Notes: a model not told the origin generated them from the letters alone. Shown: positions 1 through 5,453, counted from the first letter of the stretch. The stretch: DNA of 5,453 nt from Candidatus Hydrothermota bacterium (GCA_003645975.1 QNDP01000118.1:1-5453); one strand, 5' to 3'. Translations and numbers: made by a program.

Positions 1-90
1 ATTTACGCCCTCACCCCTTAATCCCCTCTCCCACAGGGCGAGGGGAGCGAGTTCCTTCCCCCTCTGGGGGAAGGTTAGGATGGGGGTATA
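1..90. repeat. GC-rich double-hairpin intergenic repeat (REP/MITE-like)
   Basis: Two adjacent hairpins are visible. The first pairs 22-32 with 36-46 (10 of 11 positions, loop ACA). The second pairs 54-62 with 66-74 (perfect 9 bp, CCTTCCCCC/GGGGGAAGG, loop TCT). Outer C-runs (about 13-17) and a G-run (82-86) give the block an overall inverted symmetry. Blocks of this style (ACCCTCACCC... with CTCTCCC/AGAGGG stems) are dispersed in many copies between genes in many bacterial genomes, and I recognise the style rather than a named family. Neither hairpin is followed by a T-tract on either strand, so a simple intrinsic terminator is unlikely. The left edge may continue outside the window, and a further imperfect pairing (98-102 with 119-123) may extend it to the right. 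Confidence 0.65.
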
Positions 91-203
91 AAGTTGTCTC
101 CCATGTGAAGGAGGGTAGGGGAGTGTTTCTCAATCGTCAGCAGTTGAGTGTCCTGCCTCATACGAATTCGTCCGTCGAAAACAAAATTACCAACAGCCTG
201 TGC

Positions 204-224
204 GAACCTGACGAGTTCAGGTTC
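204..224. repeat. Perfect 8-bp inverted repeat upstream of the DUF4416 gene
   Basis: GAACCTGA at 204-211 and TCAGGTTC at 217-224 are exact reverse complements separated by 5 nt (CGAGT). The size (21 bp) and symmetry would suit a dimeric repressor site. It lies about 35 nt upstream of the weak -35 candidate at 259, so it is not obviously placed to block RNA polymerase. It also falls inside the minus-strand coding-like fragment, so it may be a coding coincidence. Confidence 0.35.
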
Positions 225-258
225 TACAGCGCCCATCACGACCTCAAGCTCACAAAAA

Positions 259-287
259 TTAAAAATTCCAATTGCTTCTCTTAGAAT
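259..287 (+). promoter_or_regulatory. Weak sigma70-like promoter candidate for the DUF4416-folK run
   Basis: TAGAAT at 282-287 matches the -10 consensus at 5 of 6 positions. A poor -35 (TTAAAA, 259-264, 4 of 6) lies 17 nt upstream in an A/T-rich patch (251-275). Transcription would begin near 294, giving a leader of about 27 nt. This is the only A/T-rich segment before the first gene, but the -35 is weak and the operon promoter could lie elsewhere, even outside the window. Confidence 0.25.
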
Positions 288-320
288 ATTAGGCCAAAAC
301 TGCATATTGAGGTCGATGTC

Positions 321-872
321 ATGGGAATCCCGAAGTATCCTCCACCTGCAAAACTGTTTTTTGGGATAATTGCACAGCCCGAAGCACTTGAGGCAGCCTT
401 GCAAGCCATCGAACAAAATTTCGGAAAAATTGTCGCAAAATCTGAGGTGATCCCGTTTTCGTTGACCAACTACTATGCCGATGAGATGGGCGAAAACCTG
501 TTGAGACAATGGGTTGGCGTCGCTGGACTGTTCGCCCAATCGCAACTTGCGGACATCAAACTGAGATCAAACGCAATTGAGAGGGCGACATCGCGCAATG
601 GAAAACGGACGATGAACCTCGATCCCGGCTTCGTTTTGGCCTCAAAGCTCATTCTGGCCACTACAAAGGACTATTCGCACAGGATTTACATAGGCAAGGG
701 CATATTTGCCGAAGTAACATTGATTTACAAAAGGAAGACCGGTTTCCAGCCGCTTGGATGGACCTATCCTGATTACAAGACCGATGTCGCTTTGAAATTT
801 TTCAATCAATTGCGGGCTGCCTACATGCAGGAGCTGCGCCAGATGGAAGGCCTTCTGGCCGCTGAACTTTGA
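321..872 (+). CDS. DUF4416 family protein, function unknown
   Basis: This 183-residue protein has the pattern I associate with the DUF4416 family, at about the family's usual length and across its whole span. It shows PAKLFFGII near the N-terminus (9-17), TNYYADEMG (49-57), NLDPGFV (99-105), KDYSHRIYIGKGIFAEV (116-132) and WTYPDY (147-152). No signal peptide or membrane segment is seen, so it is probably cytoplasmic. No activity is established for the family to my knowledge. The clustered Tyr, Asp and His residues suggest a conserved active or binding surface, but that is inference. The ATG at 321 is the first available start after an in-frame stop at 282-284, and GAGGT at 309-313 sits 7 nt before it. 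The gene heads a same-strand run with an OsmC-family gene 47 nt downstream, then tRNA methylation and folate genes, so it is probably co-transcribed with them. Confidence 0.85.
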   Translation: MGIPKYPPPAKLFFGIIAQPEALEAALQAIEQNFGKIVAKSEVIPFSLTNYYADEMGENLLRQWVGVAGLFAQSQLADIKLRSNAIERATSRNGKRTMNLDPGFVLASKLILATTKDYSHRIYIGKGIFAEVTLIYKRKTGFQPLGWTYPDYKTDVALKFFNQLRAAYMQELRQMEGLLAAEL

Positions 873-904
873 GTTTTCCCGGACATGAATCTCAAAAATT
901 TTAC

Positions 905-912
905 AAGGAGGT
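905..912 (+). promoter_or_regulatory. Strong ribosome binding site that fixes the OsmC-family start
   Basis: AAGGAGGT is a full anti-16S match, 7 nt before the ATG at 920. It rules out the longer in-frame reading that begins with TTG at 869, which would place this site inside the coding region. The strength suggests that the OsmC-family protein is translated more heavily than its neighbours, none of which has as complete a site. Confidence 0.85.
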
Positions 913-919
913 TGGAGTC

Positions 920-1354
920 ATGCCATTTGCAAAGGCAAAACTTGTCGATGGGATGAGATTCGTCGGATGGAGCGAATCCGGACACGGGATCATCATGGAT
1001 TCCTCGAAGGACAAGGGCGGATTCGATTCCGGCCCCAGACCTATGGAACTGCTTCTGTTGTCGTTAATTGGATGCACCGGCATGGATGTCATTTACATCC
1101 TGCGGAAGATGCGCGTCAAAGTCGATGGATTTGAAGTCGAAGTCAACGCCGAGCGTGCAAAGGAGCATCCTCGTGTCTATAAAAAAGTGCACATCACCTA
1201 CACCTTTTACGGGGATGAAATTCCGGAGGATAAGGTCAAACAGGCCATAGAACTTTCACAAAACAGATACTGCTCGGTTTCCGCCACCATGCGGGCGGTC
1301 GGTGAATTGACCTACGATTTTGTGATAAAACCGAGCAGCGAATTGCAGCGATAA
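920..1354 (+). CDS. OsmC/Ohr-family protein, YhfA-like branch
   Basis: This 144-residue protein is close to the normal OsmC-family length. It has both cysteines of the family. Cys52 lies in SLIGCTGMDVIYIL at the start of the long central helix, and Cys118 lies in QNRYCSVSATM. The segment before the first Cys, SGPRPMELLLLSL (37-49), is the standard lead-in and supplies Arg40 and Glu43 near the active site. Known members use the cysteine pair to reduce organic hydroperoxides or peroxides, or are uncharacterised relatives. The wording around Cys52 fits the YhfA-like branch better than Ohr proper, so the substrate is unknown. The protein should be a cytoplasmic dimer, and no signal peptide is present. 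The start is set by a strong Shine-Dalgarno sequence. The gene lies 47 nt after the DUF4416 gene and 6 nt before trmFO. No link to tRNA or folate chemistry is obvious, although protection of thiols and reduced folate from oxidation would be a fair guess. Confidence 0.88.
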   Translation: MPFAKAKLVDGMRFVGWSESGHGIIMDSSKDKGGFDSGPRPMELLLLSLIGCTGMDVIYILRKMRVKVDGFEVEVNAERAKEHPRVYKKVHITYTFYGDEIPEDKVKQAIELSQNRYCSVSATMRAVGELTYDFVIKPSSELQR

Positions 1355-1360
1355 TTCGCT

Positions 1361-2710
1361 ATGTTCAAAGAGGTTATAGTCATCGGCGGCGGACTCGCCG
1401 GCTCGGAAGCTGCATGGCAACTTGCGGAGCGCGGGGTGCGCGTCAAGCTTTTTGAGATGCGGCCGAAGGTCATGACGCCAGCGCATCGAACTGGACTTTT
1501 GGCCGAGCTTGTTTGCAGCAACTCATTGAAATCTCAAGATTTGTATAACGCTCACGGCCTTCTCAAGGCCGAACTGCGGATGCTCGGCTCGATGTTGCTT
1601 GAAGCTGCCCAAGAGGCTGCGATCCCCGGCGGCAAAGCCCTCGTTGTTGACCGCCAAAAATTCGCAAAAATTGTTACAGAACGGATTGAAAGCCATCCGT
1701 TTATCGAAATCATCCGCGAGGAAGTTACCGAGATCCCGAAGGAAGGCATTGTCATAATCGCCACAGGGCCATTGACATCGTCAAAATTTGCAGAAGCATT
1801 GCAAGAGCTGATCGGAGAGAAGTTTTTGTCGTTCTATGATGCGCTTTCGCCGATAGTCGATGCCGAATCGCTCGATATGTCAAAGCTTTACTTCAAAGAC
1901 CGATACGGCTGGGACGATTCCGCCTACCTGAACGCCCCAATGACCGAAGACGAATACGATCGATTTTGGAAAGCATTGGTCGAGGCGGAGATACATCAAC
2001 CGCATGAGTTTGAAAAAGGGGTCAAATATTTCGAGGCGTGCCTGCCGATCGAGGTCATGGCGAAGCGCGGGCGCGACGCACTGAGGTTCGGCCCGTTGAA
2101 GCCCATAGGCCTGCCCGATCCAAGAACCGGCAAAGAGCCGTTTGCAGTGGTGCAACTTCGTCGTGAGAACGCAGAGGGCACGGCTTACAGCTTGGTCGGA
2201 TTTCAAACTCAACTGAAATACGGCGAACAGCGGCGCGTCTTCCGCATGATTCCGGGACTCGAAAAGGCGGAGTTTTTGCGCTACGGCGCTGTGCATCGGA
2301 ACACCTTTGTGAATGCGCCCAAAGTGCTTCTGCCGACCTTGCAGGTGCGCAGAGACCCGAGAATCTTCATCGCAGGCCAGCTTTCGGGCACTGAGGGCTA
2401 TGTCGAGGCCATAGCGGACGGACTCGTCGCCGCCTTGAACGCATATCGACTCCTGAACGAACAGGCGCCGCTTGAGATCCCCTATCACACGATGTTGGGC
2501 GCACTTCTGCGCTACATCGCTATGGCGAACCCGAAGCACTTCCAGCCGATGAATGTGAATTTCGGACTCATGATAAATGTCCCGAAGATTCGGAAAAAAG
2601 ACGAGCGGAAGCGATTTTTGGTCGAACGGGCGCTCAAAACGCTCAGAGAATGGATCGAGGCACACAGGGATCTTTTTCCGAAGGGACATCGATTGGAGGT
2701 AAGTCTATGA
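1361..2710 (+). CDS. trmFO: TrmFO, folate/FAD-dependent tRNA (uracil-54-C5)-methyltransferase
   Basis: The enzyme makes 5-methyluridine at position 54 of the tRNA T-loop, taking the methylene carbon from 5,10-methylenetetrahydrofolate and electrons from reduced FAD. At 449 residues the protein is full length. An N-terminal dinucleotide-binding motif is visible (VIVIGGGLAGSEAAWQLAERG, with its glycines at 9-11 and 14), followed by FEMRP (31-35). The two functionally important cysteines of the Bacillus enzyme appear conserved, as Cys52 in ELVCSNSLKS and Cys227 in YFEACLPIE. Family blocks RFGPLKPIGL (242-251) and FIAGQLSGTEGYVE (336-349) are intact, the last closing the FAD site. The ATG lies 6 nt after the OsmC-family stop without a clear Shine-Dalgarno, so re-initiation or coupling is likely. 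Its stop overlaps the folP start as ATGA. The protein most resembles TrmFO rather than the related GidA/MnmG, which is about 620 residues and has a different C-terminal part. Confidence 0.95.
   Translation: MFKEVIVIGGGLAGSEAAWQLAERGVRVKLFEMRPKVMTPAHRTGLLAELVCSNSLKSQDLYNAHGLLKAELRMLGSMLLEAAQEAAIPGGKALVVDRQKFAKIVTERIESHPFIEIIREEVTEIPKEGIVIIATGPLTSSKFAEALQELIGEKFLSFYDALSPIVDAESLDMSKLYFKDRYGWDDSAYLNAPMTEDEYDRFWKALVEAEIHQPHEFEKGVKYFEACLPIEVMAKRGRDALRFGPLKPIGLPDPRTGKEPFAVVQLRRENAEGTAYSLVGFQTQLKYGEQRRVFRMIPGLEKAEFLRYGAVHRNTFVNAPKVLLPTLQVRRDPRIFIAGQLSGTEGYVEAIADGLVAALNAYRLLNEQAPLEIPYHTMLGALLRYIAMANPKHFQPMNVNFGLMINVPKIRKKDERKRFLVERALKTLREWIEAHRDLFPKGHRLEVSL
2695..2700 (+). promoter_or_regulatory. Ribosome binding site that fixes the folP start
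   Basis: GGAGGT lies 6 nt before the ATG at 2707, inside the last codons of trmFO. It favours this start over an upstream in-frame GTG-free extension reaching 2650, and it places folP in ATGA overlap with trmFO, the usual layout for translational coupling. Confidence 0.8.
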
Positions 2711-3540
2711 AGAAGCTCAAATTTGGTGAACGGACTTTGATCATGGGGATTCTGAATGTAACGCCCGATTCGTTTTACGATGGCGGGCGCTATGCGAGGC
2801 TTGATGAGGCGTTGAGGCGCGCAGAGCAGATGGTCAAAGAAGGCGCTGACATCATCGACATCGGCGGCGAATCCACCCGACCGGGCGCAGAACCTGTGCC
2901 ACTCCAAGAGGAACTCGACCGAGTTCTGCCCGTCGTCGAAAAGGTCGCTGCAAATTTCGATGTCCACATTTCGATCGACACTTACAAGTCGAAGGTTGCC
3001 GAAGAGGCGATAAAACTCGGTGCGGACATCGTAAACGACATTTCAGGGCTTGGGTTCGATCCTCAAATGCCTGAAATTGTCTCAAAATACGGAACTTACA
3101 TTGTCATCATGCACATCAAAGGCACTCCGAAAGACATGCAGAGGAATCCCCACTATGAGGATGTGCTCTCGGAGGTCGGCGATTACTTCGCAGAACGGAT
3201 TCGCTTGGCAGAACTGCGTGGTATTCAAAGGGATAAGGTTATCCTCGATCCAGGCATCGGGTTCGGCAAACTTTTGGAACACAATTTGGAACTTATTGCC
3301 AACGTTGACCATTTCAAAAAGCGTTTTGGCCTGCCTTTGCTCGTCGGTGCATCCCGCAAATCGTTTATCGGCATGGTGTTGGACGGAATCCCGCCGAACG
3401 AGAGGCTTGAAGGCACGCTCGCCGTCACGGCCTTCTGCGCTTTGCACGGAGTTGACATCCTGAGAGTGCACGATGTCAAGGAAAATCTTAGGGTTGTGCG
3501 GATGATCGAGGCCGTGAAAAGATGGCGAAGGTCGTCATAA
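2707..3540 (+). CDS. folP: Dihydropteroate synthase
   Basis: FolP condenses 6-hydroxymethyl-7,8-dihydropterin pyrophosphate with p-aminobenzoate to give 7,8-dihydropteroate, and it is the target of sulfonamides. The 277-residue protein is a typical single-domain TIM barrel. Both family signatures are intact: GILNVTPDSFYDGG (14-27) and GGESTRPG (53-60). The pterin and phosphate-binding blocks ISIDTYK (88-94), NDISG (110-114), DPGIGFGK (181-188), GASRKSFIG (214-222) and RVHDV (253-257) are also present, so it should be active. Start choice rests on GGAGGT 6 nt upstream. The gene overlaps trmFO by 4 nt and folK by 19 nt. Its product is the next step after the FolK reaction, so the gene order is the reverse of the reaction order. 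No folB lies between them, unlike many folate clusters. Confidence 0.97.
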   Translation: MKKLKFGERTLIMGILNVTPDSFYDGGRYARLDEALRRAEQMVKEGADIIDIGGESTRPGAEPVPLQEELDRVLPVVEKVAANFDVHISIDTYKSKVAEEAIKLGADIVNDISGLGFDPQMPEIVSKYGTYIVIMHIKGTPKDMQRNPHYEDVLSEVGDYFAERIRLAELRGIQRDKVILDPGIGFGKLLEHNLELIANVDHFKKRFGLPLLVGASRKSFIGMVLDGIPPNERLEGTLAVTAFCALHGVDILRVHDVKENLRVVRMIEAVKRWRRSS

Positions 3541-3986
3541 GCATCGGCTCGAATCTCGGCGACCGCATGTCGAACATCCGCGCGGCGGTCGCTGCGCTCC
3601 GCCATAACGGCCTGCAAATCTCAAAAGTTTCAAGGATTTATGAGACAAAGCCTTATGGCTACATCGACCAGCCCGATTTTCTCAACTGTGCGCTTCTCGG
3701 AGAGACTTCGCTCGCCCCTAAGCCTTTGCTCCAAAGGCTTTTGAACATCGAGAGGGAGCTGTTTCGTCGAAAGAGGCGTAGATGGGGCGCGCGAACAATC
3801 GATTTGGACATCATAACTTACGGCGATCTGGTCTTACGGACAGCGGAGCTTGTGATTCCGCATAGGGACATCGCAAACCGTGAGTTCGTGCTTCGTCCGG
3901 TGTGTGAGATAGCGCCGAACCTCGTGCATCCGCTTCTGGGCGTGTCATTTTGTGAATTGCTGGAGATGTTGAGGCGGCGTCCCTGA
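3522..3986 (+). CDS. folK: 6-hydroxymethyl-7,8-dihydropterin pyrophosphokinase (HPPK)
   Basis: FolK transfers pyrophosphate from ATP to 6-hydroxymethyl-7,8-dihydropterin, making the substrate of FolP. The 154-residue length is normal for a stand-alone HPPK. Family features run in order: VISIGSNLGDR (5-15), YETKPYGYIDQPDFLN (40-55) with the pterin-binding loop, RRWGARTIDLDIITYGD (86-102) carrying the two magnesium-binding aspartates Asp95 and Asp97, and VIPHRDIANREFVLRP (111-126). The start lies inside folP (19-nt overlap, different frame) with only a weak GAGG at 3508-3511, so translation probably depends on ribosomes finishing folP. The stop is 3 nt from the converging mtaB stop, leaving no room for a separate terminator. 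There is no fused FolB or FolP domain. Confidence 0.96.
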   Translation: MAKVVISIGSNLGDRMSNIRAAVAALRHNGLQISKVSRIYETKPYGYIDQPDFLNCALLGETSLAPKPLLQRLLNIERELFRRKRRRWGARTIDLDIITYGDLVLRTAELVIPHRDIANREFVLRPVCEIAPNLVHPLLGVSFCELLEMLRRRP

Positions 3987-3989
3987 TGT

Positions 3990-5261
3990 TCAGTTGGCTA
4001 AGAGTTTTTGGGATGTCTTTTGGATTCCAGCGGATTCGGATGTCAAAACTTTCCCGATATTTACCGTCCTATCGACCTCTAACAGTCTGACTGGCAAGAT
4101 CTTGCCGAACTTCACATCTTCATCAAGATGGAACCGCAATTTGATGTAAAACTCCGATGTCCCTGTGAAAATTCCATCCTCGACCTTCTTTTCGACGACG
4201 ACATGTAACACCCTGCCGATGAAACGGGATGCATATCTAACTCTCTTTTCCTGAGCGACCTTCAGCAGCTCCCTGACCCTTGCCTTTCGGACATGTGGAG
4301 GGACTTGTGGTCGCATTTCGGCCGCATCGGTTCCTGGACGAGGCGAAAATTCAAAGACATGCAGATAGGCGAACGGAATCTCTTCGATGAAGTGCAAAGT
4401 CTCCTGAAACTCCTCGTCGCTTTCGGTCGGGAACCCTGCGATGACATCTGTGCCTATTGCGATGTCGGGCAGAGCTTCCAAAAGTTGCTCGATCTTTTTC
4501 CGATAAGTTTTTGCTGTGTAAGGTCTTCTCATGGCACGGAGTATTCTGTCGCTCCCGGACTGGAGCGATATGTGCAGGTGTGGCGCTATCCTGTCCCTGT
4601 TCGAGGCCATGAGTCCTATCAGCCTCTCGGTTACATGGATGGGCGAAATCGACGAGAGCCTTATGCGAAATCCCTTGATCTCCAAGATTTTTTCGATCAA
4701 ATCGCTCAGTTCAAGCCCCCATTCCATCCCCCAGTTTCCTATCTGTGTGCCTGTCAGCACGAGTTCCTCGTAGCCTTTTTCGACCAGCGCTCGGATTTCG
4801 TCGATGATTTCGTTGAGCGGTCTCGAACGGGATCTGCCCCTCACGAAAGGCACTATGCAATATGAACATCTGAAATTGCAGCCTGTCTGAATGCGCACGA
4901 AAGGGCGTGCCCTGTGCTGATAAGGCGTTAAATTCGGAACATTTAGACCGAGATAACGGAGTGCCTGTCGAAATCCGCCGACAAAGTCCACAGAATCGAC
5001 CTGTTTGTATTCCGGCAGGCAACCGACGACCAAGACCTTTGCGCCGTCCTTACGGACTCGGATCATCCGGTTGATCGCCCTTCTGGCGTCCCGTTCGGCT
5101 TTGTGCGTAACGACGCATGTGTTCACTATCAAAATGTCCGCCTCTTCGGGCAGACTCGTGCGCTTATAGCCCGAAGCCTCAAGGGCATAGCTCAAAAGCT
5201 CACCTTCGTATTGATTGATCTTGCAGCCGAAATTTTTGATGTAGTAGCTCTTACCGTTCAT
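3990..5261 (-). CDS. mtaB: MtaB-type tRNA (N6-threonylcarbamoyladenosine-37-C2)-methylthiotransferase
   Basis: This radical-SAM methylthiotransferase converts t6A37 to ms2t6A37 in tRNAs reading ANN codons. The 423 residues show all three domains. The N-terminal UPF0004 domain carries the auxiliary [4Fe-4S] cysteines Cys13 (FGCKINQYE), Cys49 (NTCVVTHKAERDAR) and Cys81 (VGCLPE). The radical-SAM core has TGCNFRCSYC with Cys128, Cys132 and Cys135, followed by VRGRSRSRP. HISLQSGSDRILRAMRR (230-246) and TDVIAGFPTES (271-281) are typical of the family. A C-terminal TRAM-like RNA-binding region spans about 346-406. GCKINQYE and the THKAERD run point to MtaB rather than MiaB or RimO. The linker between Cys81 and Cys128 looks shorter than I expect, which would account for the slightly small size. 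The ATG has AGAGG 9 nt upstream and its own promoter candidate. Confidence 0.92.
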   Translation of the reverse strand: MNGKSYYIKNFGCKINQYEGELLSYALEASGYKRTSLPEEADILIVNTCVVTHKAERDARRAINRMIRVRKDGAKVLVVGCLPEYKQVDSVDFVGGFRQALRYLGLNVPNLTPYQHRARPFVRIQTGCNFRCSYCIVPFVRGRSRSRPLNEIIDEIRALVEKGYEELVLTGTQIGNWGMEWGLELSDLIEKILEIKGFRIRLSSISPIHVTERLIGLMASNRDRIAPHLHISLQSGSDRILRAMRRPYTAKTYRKKIEQLLEALPDIAIGTDVIAGFPTESDEEFQETLHFIEEIPFAYLHVFEFSPRPGTDAAEMRPQVPPHVRKARVRELLKVAQEKRVRYASRFIGRVLHVVVEKKVEDGIFTGTSEFYIKLRFHLDEDVKFGKILPVRLLEVDRTVNIGKVLTSESAGIQKTSQKLLAN

Positions 5262-5270
5262 GATTCTGTG

Positions 5271-5275
5271 CCTCT
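5271..5275 (-). promoter_or_regulatory. Ribosome binding site of mtaB
   Basis: On the minus strand AGAGG lies 9 nt before the ATG at 5261, a moderate Shine-Dalgarno match at acceptable spacing. It supports the start directly before the conserved N-terminal block YYIKNFGCKINQYE. Confidence 0.6.
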
Positions 5276-5313
5276 GAGGGTCATTAAGGCGGTGTTATGC
5301 GCCGTCGGCCGAT

Positions 5314-5342
5314 ATTTTACAAGCCAATTGCACCGAAGTCAG
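5314..5342 (-). promoter_or_regulatory. Sigma70-like promoter candidate for mtaB
   Basis: On the minus strand CTGACT (5337-5342, 4 of 6 to TTGACA) is followed after exactly 17 nt by TAAAAT (5314-5319, 5 of 6 to TATAAT). Transcription would start near 5306, giving a leader of about 45 nt. The site lies just downstream of the stop at 5349-5351 of an apparent upstream reading frame, so mtaB probably has its own transcript. Confidence 0.45.
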
Positions 5343-5348
5343 CCGTAT

Positions 5349-5453
5349 TCAGGCCTCAATCAGTTCGGAAACCTCAAACTTTTCAACAAGTTCAAGGGTG
5401 TGACCGTGAACCGCGATGGCAAATCTGCCCTAAACGGGCGTCTTCAGACGGAA
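5349..5453 (-). pseudogene. Tail of an unidentified minus-strand reading frame, interrupted by a stop
   Basis: Reading from the right edge, one minus-strand frame gives seven codons (FRLKTPV), an amber TAG at 5430-5432, then 26 more codons ending at TGA (5349-5351). The second part has protein-like composition (FAIAVHGHTLELVEKFEV, then SELIEA). Either a nonsense change or a frameshift near 5430 has broken a gene that continues past the window, or FRLKTPV ends an intact gene and the rest is chance. A second minus frame is open from the edge across the TAG (ending at about 5400), so a frameshift could also explain the pattern. I do not recognise the family, and there is too little sequence to assign it. 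Confidence 0.3.

Larger units (their letters stand above)
75..305 (-). pseudogene. Coding-like minus-strand fragment, probable gene remnant
   Basis: Reading right to left, an open frame of 76 codons runs from an ATG at 305 to a TAA at 75-77. Its middle part (about 140-285) has protein-like composition, with alternating hydrophobic and acidic residues such as ELEVVMGAVEPELVRFAQ and VFDGRIRMRQD. The neighbouring antisense frames are rich in Cys, Ser and Arg by comparison. The last 15 or so codons run into the GC-rich hairpin repeat and are probably not native. The ATG at 305 has no Shine-Dalgarno sequence, and the frame stays open further into the DUF4416 gene, where it is only a shadow. The likeliest reading is the remnant of a gene cut off by the repeat on one side and the DUF4416 gene on the other. 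I do not recognise the family. It could also be a chance open frame. Confidence 0.3.

Noticed and set aside
869..919. Longer OsmC-family start at a TTG overlapping the DUF4416 stop
   Set aside because: The strong AAGGAGGT at 905-912 would then be inside the gene, and the extra 17 residues do not resemble the family N-terminus.
1880..2689. Long open frame (269 codons) on the minus strand within trmFO
   Set aside because: It lies wholly antisense to a gene with intact motifs, and its composition (rich in Arg, His, Leu and Ser) is that of a shadow frame.
3981..4012. Possible terminator between folK and mtaB (CCC ... TTTTTGGG)
   Set aside because: Only a 3-bp C/G pairing with a long loop can be formed, and the T-run precedes rather than follows the stem.
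4293..4865. Plus-strand open frame of 190 codons within mtaB
   Set aside because: It is antisense to the conserved radical-SAM core, has no recognisable domain and contains many Cys and Arg residues typical of shadow frames.
5258..5284. Eight-codon leader ORF (MTLRGTES) on the minus strand whose stop overlaps the mtaB start
   Set aside because: The layout is suggestive, but the ATG has no Shine-Dalgarno and there is no regulatory codon run. Chance is the simpler explanation.
5440..5451. TCCGTCTGAA, which resembles the Neisseria DNA uptake sequence (9 of 10)
   Set aside because: It occurs once, lacks the exact 10-mer, and nothing else in the window suggests Neisseriaceae.
5297..5453. Plus-strand open frame running off the right edge, preceded by an AAGGCGGT that resembles a Shine-Dalgarno
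   Set aside because: The translation (rich in Arg, Pro and Gln) looks like the antisense of the more protein-like minus-strand tail. It would also be cut across the mtaB promoter candidate.

Overview
The window is a compact bacterial chromosome segment of roughly balanced base composition. It carries six complete genes, and five of them can be named at family level. No phage, transposase, plasmid or CRISPR feature is visible. TrmFO (the folate-dependent tRNA methyltransferase, absent from enterobacteria), a MtaB-type tRNA methylthiotransferase and a DUF4416 protein together suggest a non-enterobacterial lineage, possibly a deep-branching or uncultured one. The sequence alone does not allow a firmer placement.

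Layout. Positions 1-320 hold no intact gene. They contain a GC-rich double-hairpin intergenic repeat (about 1-90), a minus-strand stretch that looks coding but has no proper start and runs into the repeat (75-305), a perfect 8-bp inverted repeat (204-224) and a weak promoter candidate (259-287). A plus-strand run follows: DUF4416 (321-872), an OsmC-family protein (920-1354), trmFO (1361-2710), folP (2707-3540) and folK (3522-3986). The gaps shrink from 47 nt to 6 nt, and then there are two overlaps (4 nt and 19 nt), so this is very probably one operon with translational coupling in its second half. On the other strand, mtaB (3990-5261) converges on folK with only 3 nt between the stop codons. 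Upstream of mtaB are a good sigma70-like promoter candidate and, at the window edge, the apparent tail of another minus-strand reading frame that is interrupted by a stop.

How the genes fit together. FolK and FolP catalyse consecutive steps making dihydropteroate, the folate precursor. TrmFO uses 5,10-methylenetetrahydrofolate with FAD to make m5U54 in tRNA. Folate synthesis and a folate-consuming tRNA modification are therefore co-translated. MtaB adds a second tRNA modification (ms2t6A37), but on the opposite strand and from its own promoter. The OsmC-family protein is a likely thiol-based peroxide or organic hydroperoxide reductase. DUF4416 has no known function, and its position at the head of this run is the only clue offered here.

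I see no clearly new multi-gene system. The points most worth a second look are the TrmFO-FolP-FolK coupling, the unexplained antisense coding-like fragment abutting the repeat, the palindrome before the DUF4416 gene, and the interrupted reading frame at the right edge.
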